Shown here: positions 46,000-53,872 of the stretch, in pieces
How the letters are laid out: each line of letters begins with the position of its first letter
Numbering within the stretch: the first letter of the stretch is position 1
From: Brucella daejeonensis
GTDB taxonomy: Bacteria > Pseudomonadota > Alphaproteobacteria > Rhizobiales > Rhizobiaceae
Reading direction: 5' to 3'
NCBI RefSeq assembly: GCF_014199265.1
Contig: NZ_JACIJG010000007.1
Coordinates: forward strand, 1-64,000
Length of the DNA: 64,000 nt
Translations under genes and position numbers: made by a program
Notes under the pieces: model-generated
What the model was told of the DNA's origin: nothing
The model's input: the letters and a program-made list of their open reading frames with translations, nothing else
The model's database searches: none

Positions 46000-46821
46000 A
46001 TGAGCCGCAATTATTATGCACCGACGGGCGGCCTGCCGCCGCAGACGCAGCTTCTCACCGACCGCGCCATGTTCACCGAAGCCTACGCAATCATCCCGAA
46101 AGGCACGTTCAGCGACATCGTGACGAGCTTCCTGCCCTTCTGGGACAAGACAAGGGCGTGGGTGATCGCGCGTCCGCTCTCCGGTTTCGCCGAGACTTTC
46201 TCGCAATATATCATGGAAGTGCAGCCGGGCGGCGGCAGCGACCGCGCCGAACTGGACGATGGCGCGGAAGGCGTGCTGTTCGTGGTGGAAGGCGAAGTGA
46301 CCGTAACGGCAGCAGGCGAAAAGCATGTGCTGACCGAGGGCGGCTATGCCTATCTGCCGCCGAAGAGCGGCTGGCGGCTTCGCAACGAAGGCTCTGCCAC
46401 GGCGCGCTTTCACTGGGTGCGCAAGGCCTATGAATATGTGGACGGGCTCGACGTACCCAAGCCGCTTTTCCTCAACGAAAAGAACATCGCGCCGACGCCC
46501 ATGCCGGACACAAACGGCGCGTGGGCCACGACGCGCTTTGTCGATCCCAACGATCTCAGCCACGACATGCATGTGACCATCGTGACCTTCGAGCCGGGCG
46601 GCGTGATCCCCTTTGCCGAAACCCATGTGATGGAGCACGGGCTTTATGTGCTGGAAGGCAAGGCCGTCTACCGTCTCAATCAGGACTGGGTGGAAGTGGA
46701 AGCCGGCGACTTCATGTGGCTGCGCGCGTTTTGCCCGCAGGCTTGCTATGCGGGCGGTCCCGGCAAATTCCGCTATCTGCTCTACAAGGACGTCAATCGC
46801 CACATGAAACTGTCGCGATAA
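46000..46821 (+). CDS. (S)-ureidoglycine aminohydrolase, double-cupin
   Basis: The 273-residue protein has two cupin domains. The C-terminal one keeps the metal pattern ExHxxxH (FAETHVMEHGLYVLEGKAVYRL) and a Gln ligand in CPQACY, as in AllE/UGlyAH, which releases ammonia from ureidoglycine and needs manganese. The N-terminal cupin has lost obvious ligands. It lies 11 bases after the PuuE-UraD gene. The allantoate hydrolase that makes its substrate is not encoded here. Confidence 0.92.
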   Translation: MSRNYYAPTGGLPPQTQLLTDRAMFTEAYAIIPKGTFSDIVTSFLPFWDKTRAWVIARPLSGFAETFSQYIMEVQPGGGSDRAELDDGAEGVLFVVEGEVTVTAAGEKHVLTEGGYAYLPPKSGWRLRNEGSATARFHWVRKAYEYVDGLDVPKPLFLNEKNIAPTPMPDTNGAWATTRFVDPNDLSHDMHVTIVTFEPGGVIPFAETHVMEHGLYVLEGKAVYRLNQDWVEVEAGDFMWLRAFCPQACYAGGPGKFRYLLYKDVNRHMKLSR

Positions 46822-46827
46822 ACAAAC

Positions 46828-46851
46828 AAGGCCGGGATCGCTCCCGGCCTT
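46828..46851 (+). terminator. Terminator after the ureidoglycine gene
   Basis: AAGGCCGGGA (46828-46837) pairs perfectly with TCCCGGCCTT (46842-46851), then a T run. It separates the operon from the convergent TRAP binding protein gene and could act both ways. Confidence 0.92.
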
Positions 46852-46873
46852 TTCATTTGAGCATGAAACAGGG

Positions 46874-47992
46874 TTACTTGCCCGCCGCCTGCGCGGCATA
46901 GACATAGCTGTCATAGGTATATTCGGCGACGCGGAACCATTCGAAGCCCTCGTCGCGGAACTTCTTCCAGCTCGGATAGATCTTCGCCCAGGCCGGATTG
47001 CTCTCGCTATATTCCGCGTAGAGATCGAAGGCGACCTTGTAGGCAGCGTCGAGCACTTCACGCGGCAGCGGCTGCAACTTCACGCCCTTCGACACCAGCG
47101 AACGGATCGCCGCCGTATTCTTCACGTCGTAAAGCGTGATCATGTTCTGGGTCGCGGCTTCCGCAGCCGTGTTCAGCGCCACCTTGTAGGCTTCCGGCAG
47201 GCTTTCATACTGCTGCTTGTTGATGAAGAAGTGGACCGAAGCGCCGCCTTCCCAGAACGCCGGATAATAATAATACGGTGCGATCTGGTAGAAGCCGAGC
47301 TTTTCGTCGTCATACGGACCGACCCATTCGGCGGCGTCGATGGTGCCGCGTTCCAGAGACGGGTAGATATCGCCGCCGGGAAGCTGCTGCGGCACGACGC
47401 CGAGGCGCGACATGACTTCGCCCGCCACACCGGCGATGCGCATCTTGAGGCCCTTGAGGTCGGCAAGGCTCTTGATTTCCTTGCGATACCAGCCGCCCAT
47501 CTGTGCAGCCGTATTACCGCCGACGATGCCGACGACGCCGTAATCCGACAGGAACTCGTTATAGAGTTCGTTGCCGCCGCCATGGTAAAGCCAGGCGTTC
47601 TGCAGGCGCGTGTTCATGCCGAAGGGAATGGCGGTGCCGATGGCGAAGGCCGGGTTCTTGCCGGTGAAATAATAGCCGCAGGTATGGGCCATTTCGACCG
47701 TGTTGGCCTGCACGGCATCGATGGCCTGCGGACCGGGCACGATTTCGCCAGCCTGAAACACCTGGATCTGGAACTTGCCGCCCGTCATTTTGGAAACGGC
47801 ATCGGCCATATAGACCGCACCGCCATAGATGGTGTCCAGATTGTTCGGGAAGCCCGAAGTCAGACGCCAGCGCAGGGTTGGCAGTTCCTGCGCGATTGCC
47901 GGCGTGGCAAGCGACGCCCCGCTTGCCGCCGCGGCAGCGCCAATGGCGGCGCCCTTGGTCAGAAATGTCCGTCGATTCAAATCCTGTTTCAT
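46874..47992 (-). CDS. dctP: TRAP transporter solute-binding protein, TakP-like
   Basis: The 372-residue protein begins with a twin-arginine motif, NRRTFLTKGAAIGAAAAASG. It resembles TakP, a 2-oxo-acid binding protein of Rhodobacter, through KMRIAGVAGEVMSRLGVVPQQLPGGDIYPSLE and EWVGPYDDEKLGFYQIAPYYYYP. So 2-oxo acids or similar carboxylates are the likely ligands, but this rests on memory. The frame extends 16 codons past ATG 47992. It follows dctQ and dctM after a repeat-filled gap. Confidence 0.9.
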   Translation of the reverse strand: MKQDLNRRTFLTKGAAIGAAAAASGASLATPAIAQELPTLRWRLTSGFPNNLDTIYGGAVYMADAVSKMTGGKFQIQVFQAGEIVPGPQAIDAVQANTVEMAHTCGYYFTGKNPAFAIGTAIPFGMNTRLQNAWLYHGGGNELYNEFLSDYGVVGIVGGNTAAQMGGWYRKEIKSLADLKGLKMRIAGVAGEVMSRLGVVPQQLPGGDIYPSLERGTIDAAEWVGPYDDEKLGFYQIAPYYYYPAFWEGGASVHFFINKQQYESLPEAYKVALNTAAEAATQNMITLYDVKNTAAIRSLVSKGVKLQPLPREVLDAAYKVAFDLYAEYSESNPAWAKIYPSWKKFRDEGFEWFRVAEYTYDSYVYAAQAAGK

Positions 47993-48012
47993 GTCTTTCC
48001 TCCTCGAAGACC

Positions 48013-48114
48013 AGAGCGGGATGATTTCAAGTTGAACCACTATCCCGCTCTAACCATTTGTTTGGACATGATCTTTTTCCAAAAACCGGTTCCCACTTTT
48101 TGGGATCATGCTCC
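48013..48114. repeat. Two-hairpin dispersed repeat between dctM and dctP
   Basis: AGAGCGGGAT (48013-48022) pairs perfectly with ATCCCGCTCT (48042-48051). GGACATGATCTTTTTCCAAAAA pairs with TTTTTGGGATCATGCTCC, imperfectly, from 48064 to 48114. It mirrors the copy at 19111-19209 and lies 20 bases upstream of dctP, so the binding-protein message has its own structured leader. Confidence 0.88.
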
Positions 48115-48146
48115 AGGTTCTCACTCATGCGCAGTGCCGGCCCCCC

Positions 48147-49742
48147 TCACTGCGCGGGTTTTTCCTCTTGTGGCGCTCCCTGACCGAAAGACGGCGGGGG
48201 TGGCGTTCCAAACGATGGCGCGGGCAGCGGCTCGCTGGAAGGTGACGGAGAAGGTGCACCGAACGGCGCCGGTGCAGTACCGAACGGATTGCCGCCACCG
48301 GCATCCGGTCCCATATTCGGCATCGGGACGTTGATCTGGATCGTGGACGGGTCCAGTTGCTTCTGGCTGCCCTTGTAGTGCGTGACGATGCCAGGGAAGC
48401 TTATGATGATCACGACCATCACGAGCTGGATCAGCAGGAACGGTATCGATCCCATGTAAATCTGCCCCGACGTGACCGGCTGGATGGTCGCGCCCGTCAC
48501 CTTGTCCTTGTAGGACCGGGTTGGCGCGACGGAGCGCAGGTAGAACAGCGAGAAGCCGAACGGCGGATGCATGAACGATGTCTGCATGTTGACCGCCAGC
48601 ATGACGCCGAACCAGACGAGATCGATGCCAAGGCTGTCCGCCACCGGCGCCAGAAGCGGGATGATGATGAAGGCCAGCTCGAAATAATCGAGGAAGAAGG
48701 CCAGAAAGAACACCAGAATATTGGCGACGATCAGGAAGCCCACTTCGCCGCCGGGAATGGATGTCATCAGGTGTTCGACCCAGACATGGCCGTTCACCCC
48801 GTAAAAGGTGAGCGAGAAAACGCGCGCGCCAAGCAGGATGAAGATGACGAAGGACGACAGTTTCGCCGTCGCGTAAAGCGCCGAGGTCAAAATCGTCAGG
48901 TTGAGACGGCGATTGACGATAGCGAGAAGCAGCGCGCCGACTGCACCCATGGCGCCGCCTTCCGTCGGCGTGGCAAGGCCGATGAAGATGGTGCCCAGCA
49001 CGAGGAATATCAGCACGAGCGGCGGCAGAAGCGAAATCACCACACGCTGGGCGAGCCGCCAGCCTCTCAGGGTTCGCGCCTGCGGCGGCAGGGCGGGCAC
49101 CGTCTCCGGCCGCAGGATCGCCATGCCGACGATGAAGGCGCAGTAAAAGCCGACGAGCAGAAGGCCGGGAACGAGCGCGCCCTTGTACATATCGCCCACG
49201 GAGCGTCCAAGCTGGTCGGCAAGAACGATGAGAACGAGGCTTGGCGGAACGATCTGCGCCAACGTGCCGGAAGCCACGATCGTGCCGCTGGCGAGTTTAC
49301 GGTCATAGCCGTAGCGCAGCATGATCGGCAGGGAAATGAGGCCCATCGAGATGACCGACGCCGCGACCACGCCCGTCGTTGCCGCCAGAAGCGCCCCGAC
49401 GATGATGACCGCGAATGCGAGACCGCCGCGCACCGGCCCGAAAAGCTGCCCGATCGTATCGAGCAGATCTTCCGCCATGCCGCTTCGCTCCAGAATCAGG
49501 CCCATGAAGGTGAAGAACGGAATGGCAAGCAATGTCTCGTTGGACATCTGCCCGAAGATGCGATCGGGAATGGCCTGGAACAGATTGACCGGCAGCATAC
49601 CCATTTCGATGCCGACAAAGCCGAAGGCGAAACCGACAAAGGCAAGCGCAAAGGCCACCGGATAGCCGAGCAGCAGCACGAACACCAGCGACAGGAACAT
49701 AAGGGGAGCGAGATTCTCCGCGATAAAGGCAATCATATTCAT
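48147..49742 (-). CDS. dctM: TRAP transporter large permease (DctM) with Pro-rich tail
   Basis: The 531-residue protein has about 12 membrane helices in the DctM pattern (LMFLSLVFVLLLGYPVAFALAF and so on), including FMHPPFGFSLFYLRSVAP. It forms the sodium-driven channel with DctQ. The last 60 residues are an unusual Pro/Gly/Ser/Ala-rich tail (PAPFGAPSPSPSSEPLP) beyond the last helix. It lies five bases after dctQ. Confidence 0.94.
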   Translation of the reverse strand: MNMIAFIAENLAPLMFLSLVFVLLLGYPVAFALAFVGFAFGFVGIEMGMLPVNLFQAIPDRIFGQMSNETLLAIPFFTFMGLILERSGMAEDLLDTIGQLFGPVRGGLAFAVIIVGALLAATTGVVAASVISMGLISLPIMLRYGYDRKLASGTIVASGTLAQIVPPSLVLIVLADQLGRSVGDMYKGALVPGLLLVGFYCAFIVGMAILRPETVPALPPQARTLRGWRLAQRVVISLLPPLVLIFLVLGTIFIGLATPTEGGAMGAVGALLLAIVNRRLNLTILTSALYATAKLSSFVIFILLGARVFSLTFYGVNGHVWVEHLMTSIPGGEVGFLIVANILVFFLAFFLDYFELAFIIIPLLAPVADSLGIDLVWFGVMLAVNMQTSFMHPPFGFSLFYLRSVAPTRSYKDKVTGATIQPVTSGQIYMGSIPFLLIQLVMVVIIISFPGIVTHYKGSQKQLDPSTIQINVPMPNMGPDAGGGNPFGTAPAPFGAPSPSPSSEPLPAPSFGTPPPPSFGQGAPQEEKPAQ

Positions 49743-49747
49743 TCCCC

Positions 49748-50296
49748 TCAGAGCGCCTGTGCGGCCGCATCTTCAGCGGCGACCGTGTCCGGAATCCGCC
49801 CTTGCAGGATGGCAATGCGCTTGATGAGTTCGGATATGCCTTGCAGCGCCAGAAGGCCGAAGCCGATGGGAACGAACATCCAGACCGGCCATAGCACCAA
49901 CCCGCCCGTATTGTTGGAAGTCTCGCCGCTGGCAAGCTTGGCCGCGACGACGGGCCAGGAAAGATAGATCGTGATGATGCAGAACGGCAGAAGGAAGAAG
50001 ATCGTGCCGAAAATCTCGACCAGTAGCTGGGTGCGTCGCGAATAGCGGCTGTAAAGGAGGTCGACCCTGACATGCTCGCTGTGCAGCAGCGTATAACCGG
50101 CCGCGATCAGGAACACCGCGGAGAACAGATACCACTGCGCTTCCAGCCAGGCATTGGAACTGACATTGAAAAGCTTGCGCGAAATCGCGTTGATGGCGCT
50201 GATGAGAACGGCCACAAGTATCAGCCAGGATACCGATTTTCCGATGAATTCATTCGCCGCGTCGACAGCGCGCGACAGCGCCAGTAAAACTGACAT
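49748..50296 (-). CDS. dctQ: TRAP transporter small permease (DctQ)
   Basis: The 182-residue protein has four helices, opening with VSWLILVAVLISAINAISRKLFNVSSNAWLEAQWYLF, the DctQ signature. It assists the large permease. It lies upstream of dctM and downstream of the two-component genes on the same strand; a 143-base gap separates them. Confidence 0.92.
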   Translation of the reverse strand: MSVLLALSRAVDAANEFIGKSVSWLILVAVLISAINAISRKLFNVSSNAWLEAQWYLFSAVFLIAAGYTLLHSEHVRVDLLYSRYSRRTQLLVEIFGTIFFLLPFCIITIYLSWPVVAAKLASGETSNNTGGLVLWPVWMFVPIGFGLLALQGISELIKRIAILQGRIPDTVAAEDAAAQAL

Positions 50297-50439
50297 CCTT
50301 CCTCCCCTTACCCTACCGCCTCCTCAAGCGGTTTTGGCGCGATAATATGACTGCCGATTCCCCGCGGCAAGCCGACGAAAGTGCAAAGGCGGCATATGCT
50401 ACCCATTAGTGGGTAAACCCGTCTCCCGCACGGACAGGT

Positions 50440-51081
50440 TTACTGTGATGAAAGGCACAACCGGTTCTCGATCACATAGCGCGTCAGGCCCGCCGTGCTG
50501 GCGATTGCGAGTTTCTTCTTGATGTTCTTGCGATGCGTTTCGACCGTCGCTTCCGAAATCCCCAGTTTCGCGGCGATCTCGCGATTGCTGCTGCCTTCGG
50601 CCACCAGTACCAGTACATCGTTTTCACGGGCGGACAGGCCTTCGGGTTTCCTTTCACCGTTCTCAAGAAGCGCCTCGGAAACGCCCGAGGAAAAATATGT
50701 GCCGCCGGACGCAACCGCGTGAATGGCCGCGACGATTTCCGTCGTGGAGACGTCCTTCAGCACATAACCCGACGCGCCGCGCATGATCGAGGTGGAGATA
50801 TATTCGCGGCTGTCATGCATCGACAGCATGAGGATGCGGATGCCGGGCAGTTGCTTCTTGAACAGTTCTATGGCGTCGATGCCGTTGAGCAACGGCATGT
50901 TGATATCCATCAGCACAACGTCTGGATCGACCGACAGGGCCATTTCCAGGGCGGCGCGCGCATTGGCGGCGGCGCCGGCGATCTCGATGTCGTCGTAAGT
51001 TTCCAGGACTGCGCGCAGTCCGTCCAGCACCAGCGGGTGATTGTCGACCAGCAATACGCGAATCTTGCATTCGTTCGTCAT
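50440..51081 (-). CDS. NarL/FixJ-family response regulator, linked to TRAP system
   Basis: The 213-residue regulator has a receiver with phosphoacceptor Asp59 (VVLMDINMPLLNG) and a LuxR-type helix-turn-helix (LSARENDVLVLVAEGSSNREIAAKLGISEATVETHRKNI). It overlaps the kinase gene by four bases. The design resembles MctR/DctR pairs that turn on nearby TRAP or monocarboxylate carriers; the target here is inferred from neighbours. Confidence 0.94.
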   Translation of the reverse strand: MTNECKIRVLLVDNHPLVLDGLRAVLETYDDIEIAGAAANARAALEMALSVDPDVVLMDINMPLLNGIDAIELFKKQLPGIRILMLSMHDSREYISTSIMRGASGYVLKDVSTTEIVAAIHAVASGGTYFSSGVSEALLENGERKPEGLSARENDVLVLVAEGSSNREIAAKLGISEATVETHRKNIKKKLAIASTAGLTRYVIENRLCLSSQ

Positions 51082-52478
51082 GCGACTTCCGGTTCCAGCC
51101 TTCTTTCCGTCGCCGACTTCGGCAGACGTGCGGTGAGCTGCGTACCATCTACGCCGGTTTCAACCAAGAGCACACCGCCAAAATGTGCCATGCGTTCCTG
51201 CATGTTGCGCAGTCCGAGGCCGGACAGTTCGTCGTTCAGGTCGCCCGCGGTGAAACCATTGCCGTTATCGGCAATCGTCATCGTCACCTTGCCTCTCGAA
51301 TCGGAGAGACGGATATCGACATGCGTGGCGCCCGAATGCCGCTCGACATTGGTGAGCGCTTCCTGCACGACACGATAGAGCGCCGTACTCGGCTCGGTCT
51401 TCACCGTCTCGCTCAGGCCGCTCGCCTTGAAACGCGTCTCGATGCCGGTGCGTTCGGAAAAATGCTCGCACAGCGCCTTCAGCGCCACCGTCAGTCCGAG
51501 GTCGTCGAGAATGCGCGGACGCAGATCGTGCGACAGGCGCCGCACTTCCTTGATGGCTCCATTCAGCGCGTCCGATGCCTTTTCGATGGCCAGCGGAGCG
51601 CCGCCGCTACCCGTTCGCACCTGGCGGCTTGCAAGGTCGATGGCATAGCGCACGCCGACGAGATTCTGCGAAATGCCGTCGTGCAGCTCGCGCGCCAGCC
51701 TTGCCCTTTCTTCTTCCTGCGTGTCGATGATGCGCTGCGCAAGCTCCTTCAGCTTGGTGTCGGCCATGCGCCTTTCACGCAGGTTCAGCAACATGCAGGT
51801 GGCGAAAACCAGCATCACCGCCGGAACGGCAATCAGGCTGACGATCAGGAAGGTGGTGCGGATATTGGCGCGAAAATCGGCATTGGCGGCAGCGGTCTGC
51901 GCATAGACATCGTCGAGATAGACGCCCGTGCCGAGCATCCATTTCCATTTATCCAGCCCGACGGCGAAGGAAAGCTTGTCCGCCACCTCCCCGCTGGACG
52001 GCTTTTCCCACTTATATTGATGCAGGCCGCCACCCTCCTTCGCCTTGGCGATCAGATTGGCGATGACACGGTCGCCGTCAGGATCGGTGAGATCGAGCCA
52101 GTTATGGCCGGGGCGGAACAGCTGGCGCGGGTGAACGACATTGTTGCCGTCATAATCGTAGACGAAGAAGTAGCCGTCGCGGCCATAATCGAGCGAGGTC
52201 AGGATGGCCCGCACCTTCTCCATCGCCGCCGTATCGTCCGGCCCTGCCTCCTCATAGATTTTCTGGATGGAGGAGAGAGCGAGATTGGTCAGGTTCAGCA
52301 GCTCCGTTTCCTTCGCCTTGAGCATATTCTTCTCGAAGGTGGCGATACTGCTCTGGACGAGATTGGTCGACTGCCAGGTAATGAAGGCCGTGACCGTCAG
52401 GATGGCCACGATGAGCGGCACGATTGCCAGTGCAACGATCTGATAGCGTAGCGTCAAGTCCCAACCTCCGGCCTCCAA
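51078..52478 (-). CDS. Cache-domain sensor histidine kinase, linked to TRAP system
   Basis: The 466-residue kinase has a membrane helix near residues 12-32 and a large periplasmic Cache-type sensor (about 35-200, with GYFFVYDYDGNNVVHPRQLF). A second helix lies near 210-232. The HisKA_3 H-box is RLARELHDGISQNLVGVRY. The ATPase lobe includes NVERHSGATHVDI and ADNGNGF. The sensor probably detects a small carboxylate carried by the TRAP system (inference). An upstream sequence at 52510-52535 resembles the TTCGCACTTT repeat. Confidence 0.93.
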   Translation of the reverse strand: MEAGGWDLTLRYQIVALAIVPLIVAILTVTAFITWQSTNLVQSSIATFEKNMLKAKETELLNLTNLALSSIQKIYEEAGPDDTAAMEKVRAILTSLDYGRDGYFFVYDYDGNNVVHPRQLFRPGHNWLDLTDPDGDRVIANLIAKAKEGGGLHQYKWEKPSSGEVADKLSFAVGLDKWKWMLGTGVYLDDVYAQTAAANADFRANIRTTFLIVSLIAVPAVMLVFATCMLLNLRERRMADTKLKELAQRIIDTQEEERARLARELHDGISQNLVGVRYAIDLASRQVRTGSGGAPLAIEKASDALNGAIKEVRRLSHDLRPRILDDLGLTVALKALCEHFSERTGIETRFKASGLSETVKTEPSTALYRVVQEALTNVERHSGATHVDIRLSDSRGKVTMTIADNGNGFTAGDLNDELSGLGLRNMQERMAHFGGVLLVETGVDGTQLTARLPKSATERRLEPEVA

Positions 52479-52674
52479 ACTGTGGCGGCAAGTTTAACGC
52501 GCGCCCGGGAAAGTGCGAAACGGTTTTCGCACGAATGCAAACGGCCATGGCCTATGCAGACCCGGCCCCGAATTGTTGGGAGTATTCATAACAGTAGATT
52601 CCATATATTAAACTGAAACATTTCCAGTCTCTATAAATTATTACTAATATTCATGATATACAGGATGTTTAAAA

Positions 52675-53148
52675 ATGGCACAGGATAATTCAACGAACGG
52701 AATTTTCTCGATGACGACTATCGTCAGGACCGCATGTCTGGCCTCGGCGGTGACATTGCTTTCCTTTCCGCTTCAGGCAAAAGAGCCGGGCCATGCCAAG
52801 GCAGCAGTGGTGACCCCTGTCCTGAAAACCGACAAGACAATCACCGGCGGCAAGCTGACCCTGCCGCAGGGAGATGTCGAAGTCGCGGTTTCCCAATATG
52901 AAATCGCGCCCGGAGCGACCCTGCCGATCCACAAGCACCCCTATCCGAGATACGCCTATGTTTTTTCCGGCAAATTGCGCGTCTCCAACAAAGATACGGG
53001 GAAAAGCTCGACCTTCAAGGCTGGAGACTTCATCGTTGAATCTATCAATCAATGGCACAGCGGCACGAATATCGGTTCAAAGCCGCTCAAGCTGCTCGTC
53101 ATCGATCAGGTCAGGAAGGGCGAGAATAACGTCATAATGAAGAAATAG
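52675..53148 (+). CDS. Secreted cupin-domain protein
   Basis: The 157-residue frame holds a single cupin domain with the metal pattern in HKHPYPRYAYVFSGKLRV (two His plus others) and a second His in INQWHSGTN. A signal peptide (TACLASAVTLLSFPLQA) precedes it. The start may be ATG 52675 or ATG 52711, the latter giving a cleaner signal. Ligand and function are unknown. Flanked by long non-coding stretches; not in an obvious operon. Confidence 0.78.
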   Translation: MAQDNSTNGIFSMTTIVRTACLASAVTLLSFPLQAKEPGHAKAAVVTPVLKTDKTITGGKLTLPQGDVEVAVSQYEIAPGATLPIHKHPYPRYAYVFSGKLRVSNKDTGKSSTFKAGDFIVESINQWHSGTNIGSKPLKLLVIDQVRKGENNVIMKK

Positions 53149-53300
53149 CGCCAGATTCGGCGATATTTTCGCCTTGGAGCGTGTTTCGATCCGATCGGAA
53201 TACGCTTCAAGATGTGGATGTTGATTTCAAATATTATTTTCTTTAGAAAAAGCGCAATATATATTGAATATCGCCATTTAGTTTTAGAGAGAACTTATTG

Positions 53301-53819
53301 ATGAAGAATTATCGTGCAACCGGCCTCGCATTCATCTTTGCCGCCATTTCCAGCGCACCGGCTCTCGCCGCGCCGCTTCCGGGGGGAGCGAGCACGTTGC
53401 AGGAAACCTATCAGGACTGGACGGTTTCGTGCCAGTCGCAGAAAGATGCGACCGTCTGCGCAATCCGCCAGCAACAGAGCAGCCCCCAGACCGGCCAGCG
53501 CGTACTGACGGCAGAGCTTCGCAATGCCGGAGGAAAAGTCGAAGGCGTGTTGCTGATGCCGTTCGGCCTTGATCTCGCCAAGGGCGCTTCGCTCAAGATC
53601 GATGAGGCCGCCGGACCAAACCTCGCTTTTTCAACCTGTTTACCGCAAGGCTGTCTCGCGCCGATAAGCTTTGACGCAAAACAGGTTGCCGCCCTCAAGG
53701 CGGGCGCCAATATCAATGTCACCACCACGGCATTGAGTCCGAGCCAGCCGGTCGCGTTCAAGATTTCCCTGAAGGGTTTCGGTGCGGCTCTCGACCGCAT
53801 CACCACGCTGACGAAGTAA
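53301..53819 (+). CDS. Invasion-associated locus B (IalB) family protein
   Basis: The 172-residue protein has a signal peptide ([14 protein letters not shown]) and the IalB pattern: [20 protein letters not shown] and [11 protein letters not shown], giving four cysteines for two likely disulfides. IalB was described in Bartonella as needed for red-cell invasion; relatives are widespread in Rhizobiales without known function. ATG 53301 is used; a TTG one codon earlier is possible. A terminator follows. Confidence 0.88.
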   Translation: MKNYRATGLAFIFAAISSAPALAAPLPGGASTLQETYQDWTVSCQSQKDATVCAIRQQQSSPQTGQRVLTAELRNAGGKVEGVLLMPFGLDLAKGASLKIDEAAGPNLAFSTCLPQGCLAPISFDAKQVAALKAGANINVTTTALSPSQPVAFKISLKGFGAALDRITTLTK

Positions 53820-53835
53820 TCGGCACGGAATCCGG

Positions 53836-53865
53836 GAGCCATGCGATCGCCAGATTGCATGGCTC
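53836..53865 (+). terminator. Terminator after the IalB gene
   Basis: GAGCCATGC (53836-53844) pairs perfectly with GCATGGCTC (53857-53865) and TCTGTTTATT follows. It ends the IalB transcript before the convergent MATE gene. Confidence 0.8.
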
Positions 53866-53872
53866 TGTTTAT

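Noticed and set aside
48357-49967. 536-codon plus-strand frame opposite dctM/dctQ
   Set aside because: Same effect: very charged antisense of a membrane protein gene.
53172-53213. GGAGCGTGTTTCGATCCGATCGGAATACGCTTC as another dispersed repeat
   Set aside because: It looks like a decayed inverted repeat, but the match to the other families is too weak to call.
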